NCBI GenBank assembly: GCA_002469845.1
Contig: DKNZ01000063.1
Coordinates: 10,186-32,481 of the forward strand
DNA: 22,296 nt
DNA from: Cellvibrionales bacterium UBA7375
GTDB taxonomy: Bacteria; Pseudomonadota; Gammaproteobacteria; Pseudomonadales; Porticoccaceae
Reading direction: 5' to 3'
Shown here: positions 16,228-22,296 of the stretch, piece after piece
Layout of the letters: every line of letters starts with the position of its first letter
How positions within the stretch are numbered: the first letter of the stretch is position 1
Made by a program: the position numbers and the translations under genes
Notes under the pieces: model-generated
Databases searched by the model: none
Told to the model about the DNA's origin: nothing
The model's input: the letters and a program-made list of their open reading frames with translations, nothing else

Positions 16228-17028
16228 TTAATCGCTAGAAAGCCCCAAAAGCTGGGCAAAATTTTCAGCAGGTTGATAGCCTGGAATAAGAGTACCATCC
16301 ATCAAAATGATAGCCGGCGTTCCAGTAACACCAATACTATTACCAAAGGCATAGTGTTGTGCGATTGGGTTATTGTCACAAACTTCAACATCTACATTTT
16401 GACCGCTTTTTACCTTAGTCAAAGTATCCTGTTGATCTTCTGCACACCAAGCTTTGGCAATCTTATCGTAGGAACCCGATGGAATTCCCGCCCTAGGAAA
16501 GGCAAGATACCTAATTTCTATACCCATTGCATTAAGTTGAGAAACTTCTTGATGAAACTTACGGCAGTAGCCACAGTCAACATCAGTAAATACATTCATA
16601 ATCGCTTTAGATTTGCCCTTAGGCTTAAATGTGATCATATCTTCTGTTGATCGCTCGGCAAACAATTGACGCCTTTTCTCCATCTGCCTTATTTCGATAG
16701 TACTGATAATCCCATTGGACGTAACCTGAAGTAAATCACCTTGTAATAAATATTCGCCCTCTTCATGAACGAATAATAGAGGGCCATTTTTAACCTGCAC
16801 CTCATACACATTTGGAATAGATGACATGCCTAGAATTGAAAACTCAAGGTCTGGCCTTGCTGTTAGCAATTTTTTTAGAATATTGTTGGTATTTGGTTGA
16901 ACGATGTTATTGCTATTATCTGTAACAGAAAGTTCTTCTGCATCTGTTAAAGGAAATTGTGATGCCACAAATAAACTACACAAGACCAACATAAACAATA
17001 CAAAACCTGATTTAGGGGTAAATCCCAA
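16228..17028 (-). CDS. dsbC: Periplasmic thiol:disulfide interchange protein DsbC
   Basis: DsbC corrects wrong disulfide bonds in periplasmic proteins as a V-shaped dimer kept reduced by DsbD. The 266-residue precursor begins with a short positive stretch and a hydrophobic segment (about residues 8-25) acting as a signal peptide. An N-terminal dimerisation domain follows, then a thioredoxin-fold domain with the active site C152-G-Y-C155, a second cysteine pair C195/C217 and the cis-proline P238 in GTPAIIL. The start is a TTG at 17026-17028 with AGGAG six bases upstream; the next ATG would cut into the signal peptide. In Pseudomonas the order is xerD-dsbC-hom-thrC; here hom-thrC follows but a P-II gene replaces xerD. 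Confidence 0.94.
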   Translation of the reverse strand: MGFTPKSGFVLFMLVLCSLFVASQFPLTDAEELSVTDNSNNIVQPNTNNILKKLLTARPDLEFSILGMSSIPNVYEVQVKNGPLLFVHEEGEYLLQGDLLQVTSNGIISTIEIRQMEKRRQLFAERSTEDMITFKPKGKSKAIMNVFTDVDCGYCRKFHQEVSQLNAMGIEIRYLAFPRAGIPSGSYDKIAKAWCAEDQQDTLTKVKSGQNVDVEVCDNNPIAQHYAFGNSIGVTGTPAIILMDGTLIPGYQPAENFAQLLGLSSD

Positions 17029-17058
17029 AATATTCTCCTAGAGATAACTTATTGAAAG

Positions 17059-17085
17059 CAGGCAACCCTGTTTTGGGGCTGCCTG
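17059..17085 (-). terminator. Terminator-like hairpin after the second P-II gene
   Basis: Ten-base arms at 17059-17068 and 17076-17085 pair with one G-U wobble around a seven-base loop. On the minus strand the stem is followed only by CTTTC, so the T-run is short and termination may be partial, allowing read-through into dsbC. Confidence 0.6.
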
Positions 17086-17123
17086 TATGAAGCCTATATG
17101 AAGTTTAGACTAAAATGTTGAAG

Positions 17124-17462
17124 TTATAACGCTTCGTCGCCAGTCTCACCGGTGCGAATCCGCAATGCTTGTTCAACTTTATACACAAAGACTTTGCCAT
17201 CGCCTATTTTACCTGTTTTAGCGGCCTTCTCGATAGTTTCTATAACAGCGTCAAGAATATCGTCCGCTACTACAACTTCTAATTTAAGCTTGGGCAAAAA
17301 ATCCACGACGTATTCCGCGCCGCGATATAATTCAGTATGACCTTTCTGGCGTCCAAATCCTTTAACCTCGGTTACGGTTATTCCTTGAACACCAACATCA
17401 GATAAAGCTTCTCGAACATCATCCAATTTAAATGGTTTTATTGTGGCTGACACCAAAAACAT
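17124..17462 (-). CDS. glnK: Nitrogen regulatory protein P-II (second paralogue, 3' of amtB)
   Basis: P-II proteins are small trimers that bind ATP, ADP and 2-oxoglutarate and control AmtB, glutamine synthetase adenylylation and NtrB. The 112-residue protein has the uridylylation motif YRGAEY with Y51 in the T-loop, and the C-terminal nucleotide-binding TGKIGDGKVFV. Its start MFLVSATIKPF differs from the usual MK(L/M)VTAIIKPF in the first six residues. A strong GAGGAG ribosome binding site lies seven bases before the ATG. It follows amtB but is separated from it by a strong terminator and 185 bases, so it probably has its own promoter. Whether it is best named glnK or glnB cannot be decided from this window. 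Confidence 0.93.
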   Translation of the reverse strand: MFLVSATIKPFKLDDVREALSDVGVQGITVTEVKGFGRQKGHTELYRGAEYVVDFLPKLKLEVVVADDILDAVIETIEKAAKTGKIGDGKVFVYKVEQALRIRTGETGDEAL

Positions 17463-17522
17463 AAAGCACTCCTCTTATACAAAAAAATATTAATTAATAG
17501 TTATAAAGATACCTATAATCTC

Positions 17523-17528
17523 ATTATA
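17523..17528 (-). promoter_or_regulatory. Candidate -10 element for the second P-II gene
   Basis: A perfect TATAAT reads on the minus strand about 60 bases before the gene, but no good -35 lies 16-18 bases upstream. No GG-N10-GC sigma54 motif was found in this gap, unlike the gap before the first P-II gene. The call is tentative because the region is very AT-rich. Confidence 0.3.
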
Positions 17529-17600
17529 TTGCATCTTTGAACGAAATATTAAATTTTTACACACAATATAGCCAGAAACTTATCAATATTTTCTACAGAC

Positions 17601-17628
17601 AAAAAAAACCGGGGCACAAGGCCCCGGT
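17601..17628 (-). terminator. Strong intrinsic terminator of glnK-amtB
   Basis: The stem ACCGGGGC (17608-17615) and GCCCCGGT (17621-17628) encloses a five-base loop, and on the minus strand it is followed by eight T. It is 19 bases after the amtB stop and isolates amtB from the downstream P-II gene. Confidence 0.93.
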
Positions 17629-17647
17629 AAGCTTGCAGAGCAGAAAC

Positions 17648-18874
17648 TTAGCTTTTTGAGCTTGTGAATTCAGGATATGCTTCCATCCCGCATTCAGCCA
17701 AATCAATACCATTTGCTTCATCTTCTTCAGATACTCTGAGTCCGATTAGAGCTTTGATCACATACCATGCGATAAAGCTTGTTACGAATACCCATACAAA
17801 GATGGTTGCAGCACCGATTAACTGACCTGAGAAAGAGGAGCCGTCGTTTGTCACTGGTACTAGCAATAGACCTAATAGACCTACAACACCGTGAACAGAG
17901 ATAGCACCTACAGGATCATCAAGCTTGAGCTTATCAAGAGTAAGGATACTAAATACTACCAATACGCCACCTAGGGCACCGAATAAAGTAGCTTGAAGAG
18001 CACTTGGAGTTGAAGGTTCAGCAGTAATAGCCACTAGACCCGCTAGAGCACCATTAAGGGCCATAGTAAGATCAGCTTTACCGAATAGAAGCTTAGCAAC
18101 AATTAGAGCAGCTATAAGACCACCAGAAGCAGCAGCGTTAGTATTCAAAAATACCATGGCTACAGCGTTAGCGCTTTCAACAGAAGCAGTAGCAAGTACT
18201 GAACCACCATTAAAGCCGAACCAGCCCATCCATAAAATGAATGTTCCTAATGTTGCCATTGGTAAGTTAGCACCAGGGATAGCATTAACTTCACCATTGG
18301 GGCCATATTTACCCTTACGGGCACCTAGTAAAATAACACCTGCTAATGCGGCTGAAGCACCTGCCATGTGAACAATACCAGAACCAGCAAAATCAGAGAA
18401 TCCAAGATCGCCTAGTGTGTATAGACCAAATACAGAAGTACCACCCCAAGTCCAAGCACCTTCCATTGGGTAGATATAACCAGTCATTACTACAGTAAAT
18501 AGCAAGAATGACCAAAGCTTCATACGCTCAGCAACAGAGCCAGAAACAATTGACATAGCAGTTGCTACGAATACAACCTGAAAGTAGAAGTCTGCAGCGG
18601 GAGCGTATGTCCAGTCATCAGCAACCCCATCTCCAGAAATTCCAGAAAGGAAGGTGTCACCACCGTACATGATTGCATAACCGCAAACCATGTACATGGT
18701 ACAAGCTATGGCAAACAAGGATACGTTTTTAGTCAAAATTTCAGTGGTATTTTTGGAGCGAACTAAACCAGCTTCTAGCATAGAAAAGCCAGCAGCCATC
18801 CACATTACGAATGCACCGCACACCAAGAAATAGAATGTGTCTAGTGCGTATTGAAGTTGAAAAATGTCAGTCAT
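17648..18874 (-). CDS. amtB: Ammonium transporter (Amt family)
   Basis: This is an inner-membrane trimeric channel for ammonium/ammonia uptake. The 408-residue protein has about 11 hydrophobic segments. The twin-histidine pore residues appear as H169 in GSGIVHMAGASAALAG and H328 in SVHGVVGLLG. The Amt hallmark GFSMLEAGLVRSKN lies near residue 29. It begins straight into the first membrane segment without the N-terminal signal-like helix of E. coli AmtB, as in many marine Amt proteins. GAGGA is eight bases before the ATG. It lies 16 bases after the first P-II gene; P-II proteins block Amt channels through their T-loop. It ends at a strong terminator. Confidence 0.96.
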   Translation of the reverse strand: MTDIFQLQYALDTFYFLVCGAFVMWMAAGFSMLEAGLVRSKNTTEILTKNVSLFAIACTMYMVCGYAIMYGGDTFLSGISGDGVADDWTYAPAADFYFQVVFVATAMSIVSGSVAERMKLWSFLLFTVVMTGYIYPMEGAWTWGGTSVFGLYTLGDLGFSDFAGSGIVHMAGASAALAGVILLGARKGKYGPNGEVNAIPGANLPMATLGTFILWMGWFGFNGGSVLATASVESANAVAMVFLNTNAAASGGLIAALIVAKLLFGKADLTMALNGALAGLVAITAEPSTPSALQATLFGALGGVLVVFSILTLDKLKLDDPVGAISVHGVVGLLGLLLVPVTNDGSSFSGQLIGAATIFVWVFVTSFIAWYVIKALIGLRVSEEDEANGIDLAECGMEAYPEFTSSKS

Positions 18875-18890
18875 TTTATATTTCCTCTAA

Positions 18891-19229
18891 TTAAATTGCT
18901 TCGGCACCGGTTTCACCGGTACGGATTCGGATTACTTGTTCAGTGTTGGTTATGAAGATCTTGCCATCACCAATTTTTCCTGTTTGTGCAGATGCTGTAA
19001 TTGCTTCAACGGCGGATTCAACTAATTCGTCCGCTAAGGCAACTTCAACTTTTACTTTTGGTAGGAAATCCACCACGTATTCAGCACCTCTGTAGAGCTC
19101 TGTATGCCCTTTTTGACGCCCAAATCCTTTTACTTCGGTGACAGTAACACCCGTTACACCGAGCTCACCTAGTGCCTCGCGAACCTCATCGAGCTTGAAG
19201 GGCTTTATTATTGCCGTAACCATTTTCAT
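18891..19229 (-). CDS. glnK: Nitrogen regulatory protein P-II (first gene of the amtB operon)
   Basis: This 112-residue P-II protein begins MKMVTAIIKPFKLDEVREAL, carries the uridylylation site Y51 in YRGAEYVVDFLPK, and ends with the nucleotide-binding TGKIGDGKIFI and RIRTGETG. It is the classic partner of AmtB, capping the channel when nitrogen is plentiful. GGAG lies seven bases before the ATG at 19227-19229. It is cotranscribed with amtB, and a sigma54 element plus two NtrC-type sites upstream fit nitrogen-limitation control. It is close to the second P-II gene across residues 8-58 but differs in the last third, so the two look like an old duplication or a GlnB/GlnK pair. Confidence 0.96.
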   Translation of the reverse strand: MKMVTAIIKPFKLDEVREALGELGVTGVTVTEVKGFGRQKGHTELYRGAEYVVDFLPKVKVEVALADELVESAVEAITASAQTGKIGDGKIFITNTEQVIRIRTGETGAEAI

Positions 19230-19345
19230 TGAATTTCTCCATAGAGCAATTTAACTCGCCCATATTTCTAAACTAATTTAAAACTTCTTCTGGTAAACTA
19301 GGCCTAAATTTCAAATCTAATTTCACCAATAAAGAAGTTCATTGT

Positions 19346-19365
19346 TTAAATCTCCCAAGATTTAA
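19346..19365. repeat. Perfect 8-base dyad in the glnK-amtB leader
   Basis: TTAAATCT (19346-19353) and AGATTTAA (19358-19365) pair exactly around the four bases CCCA. On the minus strand there is no T-run after it, so it is not a normal terminator. It may be an operator or an RNA hairpin in the leader, between the sigma54 start and the glnK ATG. Confidence 0.4.
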
Positions 19366-19408
19366 GTTGCGTGTTAAATGTATGTTTTTCAATACGCACT
19401 CAACACAA

Positions 19409-19424
19409 TGCATTTTGCATGCCA
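19409..19424 (-). promoter_or_regulatory. Sigma54 (RpoN) promoter of glnK-amtB
   Basis: On the minus strand TGGCATGCAAAATGCA has the invariant GG and GC dinucleotides exactly 10 bases apart and matches most of the consensus TGGCACG-N4-TTGCA. Transcription would start near 19398, about 170 bases before the glnK ATG. Two NtrC-type sites lie about 128 and 160 bases upstream, where an enhancer is expected. A second GGG...TTGC stretch near 19236-19253 has the wrong spacing. Confidence 0.75.
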
Positions 19425-19517
19425 ACTTTTTTAATGCGCTGTAAAATCATCATAAAATTATAAAAAACAGAAAAAAATAGACAAAAATAGATCAAGCAAA
19501 TAAATTTAAAAAAAATA

Positions 19518-19534
19518 TGCACCAATCTGGTTCA
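19518..19534. promoter_or_regulatory. NtrC-type enhancer site, promoter-proximal
   Basis: TGCACCAATCTGGTTCA matches the NtrC dyad TGCACCA-N3-TGGTGCA with a single mismatch. Its centre, 19526, is about 128 bases upstream of the predicted sigma54 start. Confidence 0.75.
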
Positions 19535-19549
19535 TTATTTTGTTTGTTA

Positions 19550-19566
19550 AGCACCTATTTGGTTAG
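19550..19566. promoter_or_regulatory. NtrC-type enhancer site, promoter-distal
   Basis: AGCACCTATTTGGTTAG keeps the GCACC-N5-GGT core of an NtrC site but is weaker in its right arm. Its centre, 19558, is 32 bp from the first site, three helical turns. This is the same spacing as the paired NtrC sites at E. coli glnA, which supports cooperative binding. Confidence 0.6.
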
Positions 19567-19631
19567 CCTTAAATTACTATGATAAGCCTTGTTAAATTTG
19601 CTACAGTTATGTAAGCAAGGAATTTATAACT

Positions 19632-19880
19632 ATGAAACCAGACGACTTCTACCAACAATTAAAAAATCAACTTAATCAGGTTATGGCTGGATCTGAAGGC
19701 CTTAACGCTGAAGCTATGACCTATCTTCAAGCCGCAACCAATCAGTTATTTAATAAGCTTGATATTGTCTCTAGGGAAGAATTTGAAGCGCAAAAATCTG
19801 TACTTTTACGCTCGAGAGATAAAATCACACAACTTGAAGCCCAGTTAGCTCAGATGGAAAAGACACTTAAAGATTCATAG
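19632..19880 (+). CDS. ubiK: Ubiquinone biosynthesis accessory factor UbiK (YqiC/BMFP family)
   Basis: This 82-residue protein has an amphipathic helix followed by a coiled coil (about residues 48-80), the layout of the BMFP/YqiC family. The family segment SREEFEAQKSVLLRSRDKI is followed by a leucine-heptad tail. In E. coli and Salmonella UbiK assists the Ubi complex during aerobic ubiquinone synthesis, partly through interaction with UbiJ and membranes. AAGGA lies nine bases before the ATG. In Pseudomonas the same gene stands next to glnK-amtB, which supports the call. It is probably the first gene of a unit with yciH, the S9 peptidase and greB. Confidence 0.9.
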   Translation: MKPDDFYQQLKNQLNQVMAGSEGLNAEAMTYLQAATNQLFNKLDIVSREEFEAQKSVLLRSRDKITQLEAQLAQMEKTLKDS

Positions 19881-19931
19881 CGCCAAAATTAGTAATAATC
19901 CTTCTGACAACCAAATACTTGAGAAATACCA

Positions 19932-20258
19932 ATGTCCAACAAAGAATCGTACCTTGTTTATTCCACCGAAACTGGTCGTGTTAAGCCTCAGAATGAGCCT
20001 GTGCCACAGTTACAAGCCGATGGTATTATTCGTATTCGCCGAGAAACTAAAGGACGCAAAGGTAAAGGCGTAACTACTATCAGTGGGTTTGATATGGATG
20101 CTGGCCATTTAAAAGGCTTAGCTAAAACACTTAAGAAGACCTGCTCAACGGGTGGCACCGTTAAAGACGGCATCATTGAAATTCAGGGCGATCATAGGGA
20201 TCTGCTACAACAGCAATTGGGTAAAATGGGTTACACCGTTAAATTGGCTGGCGGCTAA
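19932..20258 (+). CDS. yciH: SUI1/eIF1-family translation factor (YciH)
   Basis: This 108-residue protein has a short variable N terminus (MSNKESYLVYSTETGRVK) and then an eIF1/SUI1 fold. Characteristic segments are IRIRRETKGRKGKGVTTISGF, LKGLAKTLKKTCSTGGTVKDG and IEIQGDHRDLLQQQL. E. coli YciH can bind the 30S subunit and discriminate against some aberrant initiation complexes, but it is not essential and its usual role is unclear. The gene is 51 bases after ubiK with a modest GAG ribosome binding site, and its stop is four bases before the next ATG. Confidence 0.93.
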   Translation: MSNKESYLVYSTETGRVKPQNEPVPQLQADGIIRIRRETKGRKGKGVTTISGFDMDAGHLKGLAKTLKKTCSTGGTVKDGIIEIQGDHRDLLQQQLGKMGYTVKLAGG

Positions 20259-20262
20259 TATT

Positions 20263-22152
20263 ATGACCTCTAAAACCACTCTACCCTTTGCCAGCTGGCC
20301 TTCATCGTTAAGTGCGGACAAAGTGGCTAGCGCCGCACCCAAAATAAGCCATATTCAATCTAACAATAATCTCCTTACTTGGGTGGAAAGCAAACCTCTT
20401 GAGGGGGGAAGAAATGTCATTATTGGTCGTTCCGCAAACGGTAATGTTAAAGATTTAATCCCCTCGCCCTTTAGTCACGCCAGTCGAGTGCATGAATATG
20501 GCGGAAGAGCTTATGCATTCTCCAAAAATACGCTCTACTTTGTGAATGCCGCCGATCAGCGTATCTATCAGTTAGACATTGGCAAAAAAACACCAAAGGC
20601 TATTACCAAAGCCGGCCCCCGCTTTGCCGATTTGCTAGTCGATAACTTCAACAACCAATTGATTGCCGTTTGCGAGCAGCATTATGATGGGGCTGAACCC
20701 GATAATTATTTAGTGGCGCTTTCTTTGGATAAAGATAATCATCAGCTACAAACTCTGGTTTCTGGGGCTGACTTTTATGCCTATCCGCGAATTAGCCCCA
20801 ACGGAAAATCACTGTGCTGGATAGAATGGAATCACCCCCATATGCCATGGGATAGCACCCAATTATGGTCTGCAGATATAGAATACGGCAGAATAAACAA
20901 TAAGAAACTGGTGGCGGGTGCTGAGGGCAATGAAGCTATCTTTCAACCTCAGTGGTCGCCAGATAACCAGCTGTATTATGTCTCCGACCTCAATAACTGG
21001 TGGAATATCTACTCGGCTACTAAGGGTATTGTTCTAGATATGCCGGCGGAATTTGCTACACCCCTGTGGCAATTTGGCATGTCTACCTATGATTTTATCG
21101 ATAGTCATACTATCGCCTGCCTGTGGACTGATCAGGCTGTTTGGCATTGCGGATTTGTGGATATTGCCTGCGGTGAATTAAATACTATGCAGTGCACCTA
21201 TCAATCCATGCAAGCTGCCTGTTGCCATGATGGTAGTTTGTATATGGTGGCAGGCGCACCGGATACTGCCGATGAGGTTGTAGTAGTTTCACAACATAAC
21301 AATGTCGAGCCAGTATACTCGCCCTGTAGGCTTGACATAGAACCCGATAATTTTGCCATACCCGAATCTATCAACTTTGCCACAGCCAACAATGATCAGG
21401 TGCAGGCTTTTTTCTACCCGCCAACCAACAGCCAATTCGAGGGCGGAGATCAGGAACTACCACCAGTAATTGCTATCTGCCATGGCGGTCCTACAGGGGC
21501 TACTGACTGCAGTCTAAATCTAAAAATACAGTATTGGACCAATCGCGGCTTTGCGGTGGTAGATATTAATTACCGTGGCAGCACCGGTTTTGGACGGGAT
21601 TATAGAAATGCGCTTGAATTTGCTTGGGGAATTGCCGATGTTGAGGATACCCAATACGCTGTTAACTATTTGGTTGCAAAACACAAGGTAGACCCTGAGC
21701 GCTGTATTATTCGCGGCAGTAGTGCCGGCGGTTATACGGTATTAGCCGCTCTCACATTTACTAATACCTTTAAGGCGGGCGCTAGCCTCTATGGTATTGG
21801 CGACCTTGAAACGCTTGTTAGCGATACCCATAAATTTGAATCCCGCTATTTGGATAAACTGGTGGGGCCCTACCCTGAACAGCAACCTGTTTATAAGCAA
21901 CGCTCGCCTATTCATCATGTAGATCAGCTTAACTGCCCAGTGATTTTTTTGCAGGGCTTAGAGGATAAGGTGGTGCCGCCTAATCAAGCAGAAATGATGG
22001 TTGAGAGCCTGCAAAAAAAAGGCATAGAAGTAGTTTATGTGAAATTTCCCGATGAGGGTCATGGGTTTAGAAAATCGGAAAATATTATTCGCGCCATGGA
22101 GTCCGAACTGGCGTTTTACACTGATATTTTTAATTTAAAGCAAGGCGCTTAA
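20263..22152 (+). CDS. S9-family serine peptidase (prolyl oligopeptidase / acylaminoacyl-peptidase type)
   Basis: This 629-residue protein has an N-terminal beta-propeller-like part of WD/TolB type (repeats such as YPRISPNGKSLCWIEWN and FQPQWSPDNQLYYVSD). A C-terminal alpha/beta hydrolase domain begins near residue 390. The catalytic triad is visible: S487 in GSSAGG, D568 in LEDKVVPP and H600 in DEGHGF. The oxyanion segment is CHGGPTGAT. There is no signal peptide, so it should act in the cytosol on short or N-blocked peptides; the exact substrate cannot be told. The frame is open from 20152, but that part overlaps yciH; the ATG at 20263 gives the normal start. It is four bases after yciH and greB follows by three bases, suggesting tight coupling. 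Confidence 0.94.
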   Translation: MTSKTTLPFASWPSSLSADKVASAAPKISHIQSNNNLLTWVESKPLEGGRNVIIGRSANGNVKDLIPSPFSHASRVHEYGGRAYAFSKNTLYFVNAADQRIYQLDIGKKTPKAITKAGPRFADLLVDNFNNQLIAVCEQHYDGAEPDNYLVALSLDKDNHQLQTLVSGADFYAYPRISPNGKSLCWIEWNHPHMPWDSTQLWSADIEYGRINNKKLVAGAEGNEAIFQPQWSPDNQLYYVSDLNNWWNIYSATKGIVLDMPAEFATPLWQFGMSTYDFIDSHTIACLWTDQAVWHCGFVDIACGELNTMQCTYQSMQAACCHDGSLYMVAGAPDTADEVVVVSQHNNVEPVYSPCRLDIEPDNFAIPESINFATANNDQVQAFFYPPTNSQFEGGDQELPPVIAICHGGPTGATDCSLNLKIQYWTNRGFAVVDINYRGSTGFGRDYRNALEFAWGIADVEDTQYAVNYLVAKHKVDPERCIIRGSSAGGYTVLAALTFTNTFKAGASLYGIGDLETLVSDTHKFESRYLDKLVGPYPEQQPVYKQRSPIHHVDQLNCPVIFLQGLEDKVVPPNQAEMMVESLQKKGIEVVYVKFPDEGHGFRKSENIIRAMESELAFYTDIFNLKQGA

Positions 22153-22155
22153 AGC

Positions 22156-22296
22156 ATGTCTCGGTATAGACCGCCCACTCCTAAAAGTTCGCCCTATATT
22201 ACCGCTGATGGTGCGGCAAAATTGCGCGCTGAAGTCCGTCAACTTTGGAAGGTGGAGCGCCCACAGGTCACTCAAGTGGTGCATGAGGCGGCAAAA
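22156..22296 (+). CDS. greB: Transcription elongation factor GreB, N-terminal fragment (runs off the window)
   Basis: The first 47 codons are present. They read MSRYRPPTPKSSPYITADGA and then KLRAEVRQLWKVERPQVTQV, matching the start of the GreA/GreB coiled-coil domain. The LW-x-x-ERP-x-VT pattern is characteristic of GreB rather than GreA. GreB stimulates transcript cleavage by backtracked RNA polymerase. The ATG is three bases after the stop of the S9 peptidase gene, so it is the last visible member of the ubiK-yciH-peptidase-greB unit. The catalytic acidic tip of the coiled coil lies just beyond the window edge. Confidence 0.9.
   Translation, partial: MSRYRPPTPKSSPYITADGAAKLRAEVRQLWKVERPQVTQVVHEAAK

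Larger units (their letters stand above)
19230..19631. other. Divergent regulatory region between glnK-amtB and ubiK (402 bases, no gene)
   Basis: No credible coding sequence is present. Reading away from glnK, the region holds a ribosome binding site, an untranslated leader of about 170 bases with dyads, and a sigma54 -24/-12 element. An A-rich stretch of about 90 bases follows, then two NtrC-type sites. The A-rich part includes ATCAAGCAAATA (19491-19502), a poor match to an IHF site (inference). An eight-base inverted pair, AACTTCTT (19282-19289) and AAGAAGTT (19332-19339), encloses a 42-base loop in the leader. A clear sigma70 promoter for ubiK was not found. Confidence 0.7.

Noticed and set aside
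16273..16650. 125-codon open frame on the plus strand
   Set aside because: It is antisense to dsbC, resembles no known protein, and has no ribosome binding site or neighbouring partner.
17563..17580. Possible sigma54 promoter before the second P-II gene
   Set aside because: The minus strand has TGGC followed by TATATTGTG, but there is no GC at the required distance from GG.
19236..19253. Second sigma54-like motif just before glnK
   Set aside because: GGG and TTGC are present but the GG-to-GC spacing is one base too long, and it would start transcription almost on the ribosome binding site.
20152..20262. N-terminal extension of the S9 peptidase by 37 residues
   Set aside because: It overlaps the conserved end of yciH in another frame; the ATG at 20263 follows yciH directly.

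Overview
This window looks like ordinary chromosome from a moderately AT-rich gammaproteobacterium. A marine heterotroph near the SAR92/Porticoccaceae (Cellvibrionales) group is my best guess. The evidence is gene order (rpsT/murJ/ribF/ileS/lspA/fkpB/ispH; hom-thrC; glnK-amtB next to ubiK) and protein style; the taxonomic placement is inference. No mobile elements, CRISPR arrays, tRNA or rRNA genes were seen. I found no undescribed biological system. The most informative parts are the intergenic regulatory regions.

Layout: (1) 1-3509, minus strand: an Entner-Doudoroff operon edd-glk-eda-zwf (zwf is cut by the window edge). (2) 3510-3696: a divergent regulatory region with two HexR-type palindromes 53 bp apart. 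(3) 3697-5304, plus strand: pgi. (4) 5308-12835, minus strand: the conserved housekeeping cluster murJ, ribF, ileS, lspA, fkpB, ispH, covering the peptidoglycan lipid II flippase, FAD synthesis, isoleucyl-tRNA synthetase, lipoprotein signal peptidase, an FKBP prolyl isomerase and the last MEP-pathway enzyme. (5) 13004-13273, plus strand: rpsT with a clear sigma70 promoter and a shared terminator. (6) 13344-16049, minus strand: hom-thrC, two threonine-pathway enzymes, with a perfect FNR-type box upstream. (7) 16228-17028, minus strand: dsbC. (8) 17124-19229, minus strand: a nitrogen-sensing block glnK-amtB, a strong terminator, then a second P-II gene. (9) 19230-19631: a 402-base regulatory region with a sigma54 -24/-12 element and two NtrC-type sites 32 bp apart. 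(10) 19632-22296, plus strand: ubiK, yciH (SUI1 family), an S9-family serine peptidase, and the start of greB.

Functionally, the left end routes glucose into 6-phosphogluconate and on to pyruvate plus glyceraldehyde-3-phosphate. Pgi links fructose-6-phosphate to the same pool, and both arms may share HexR control. The right end makes an ammonium-uptake and sensing unit: AmtB transports, the P-II proteins gate and signal, and NtrC with sigma54 would switch the operon on when nitrogen is limiting. The middle is constitutive cell-envelope, translation, cofactor and amino-acid metabolism.
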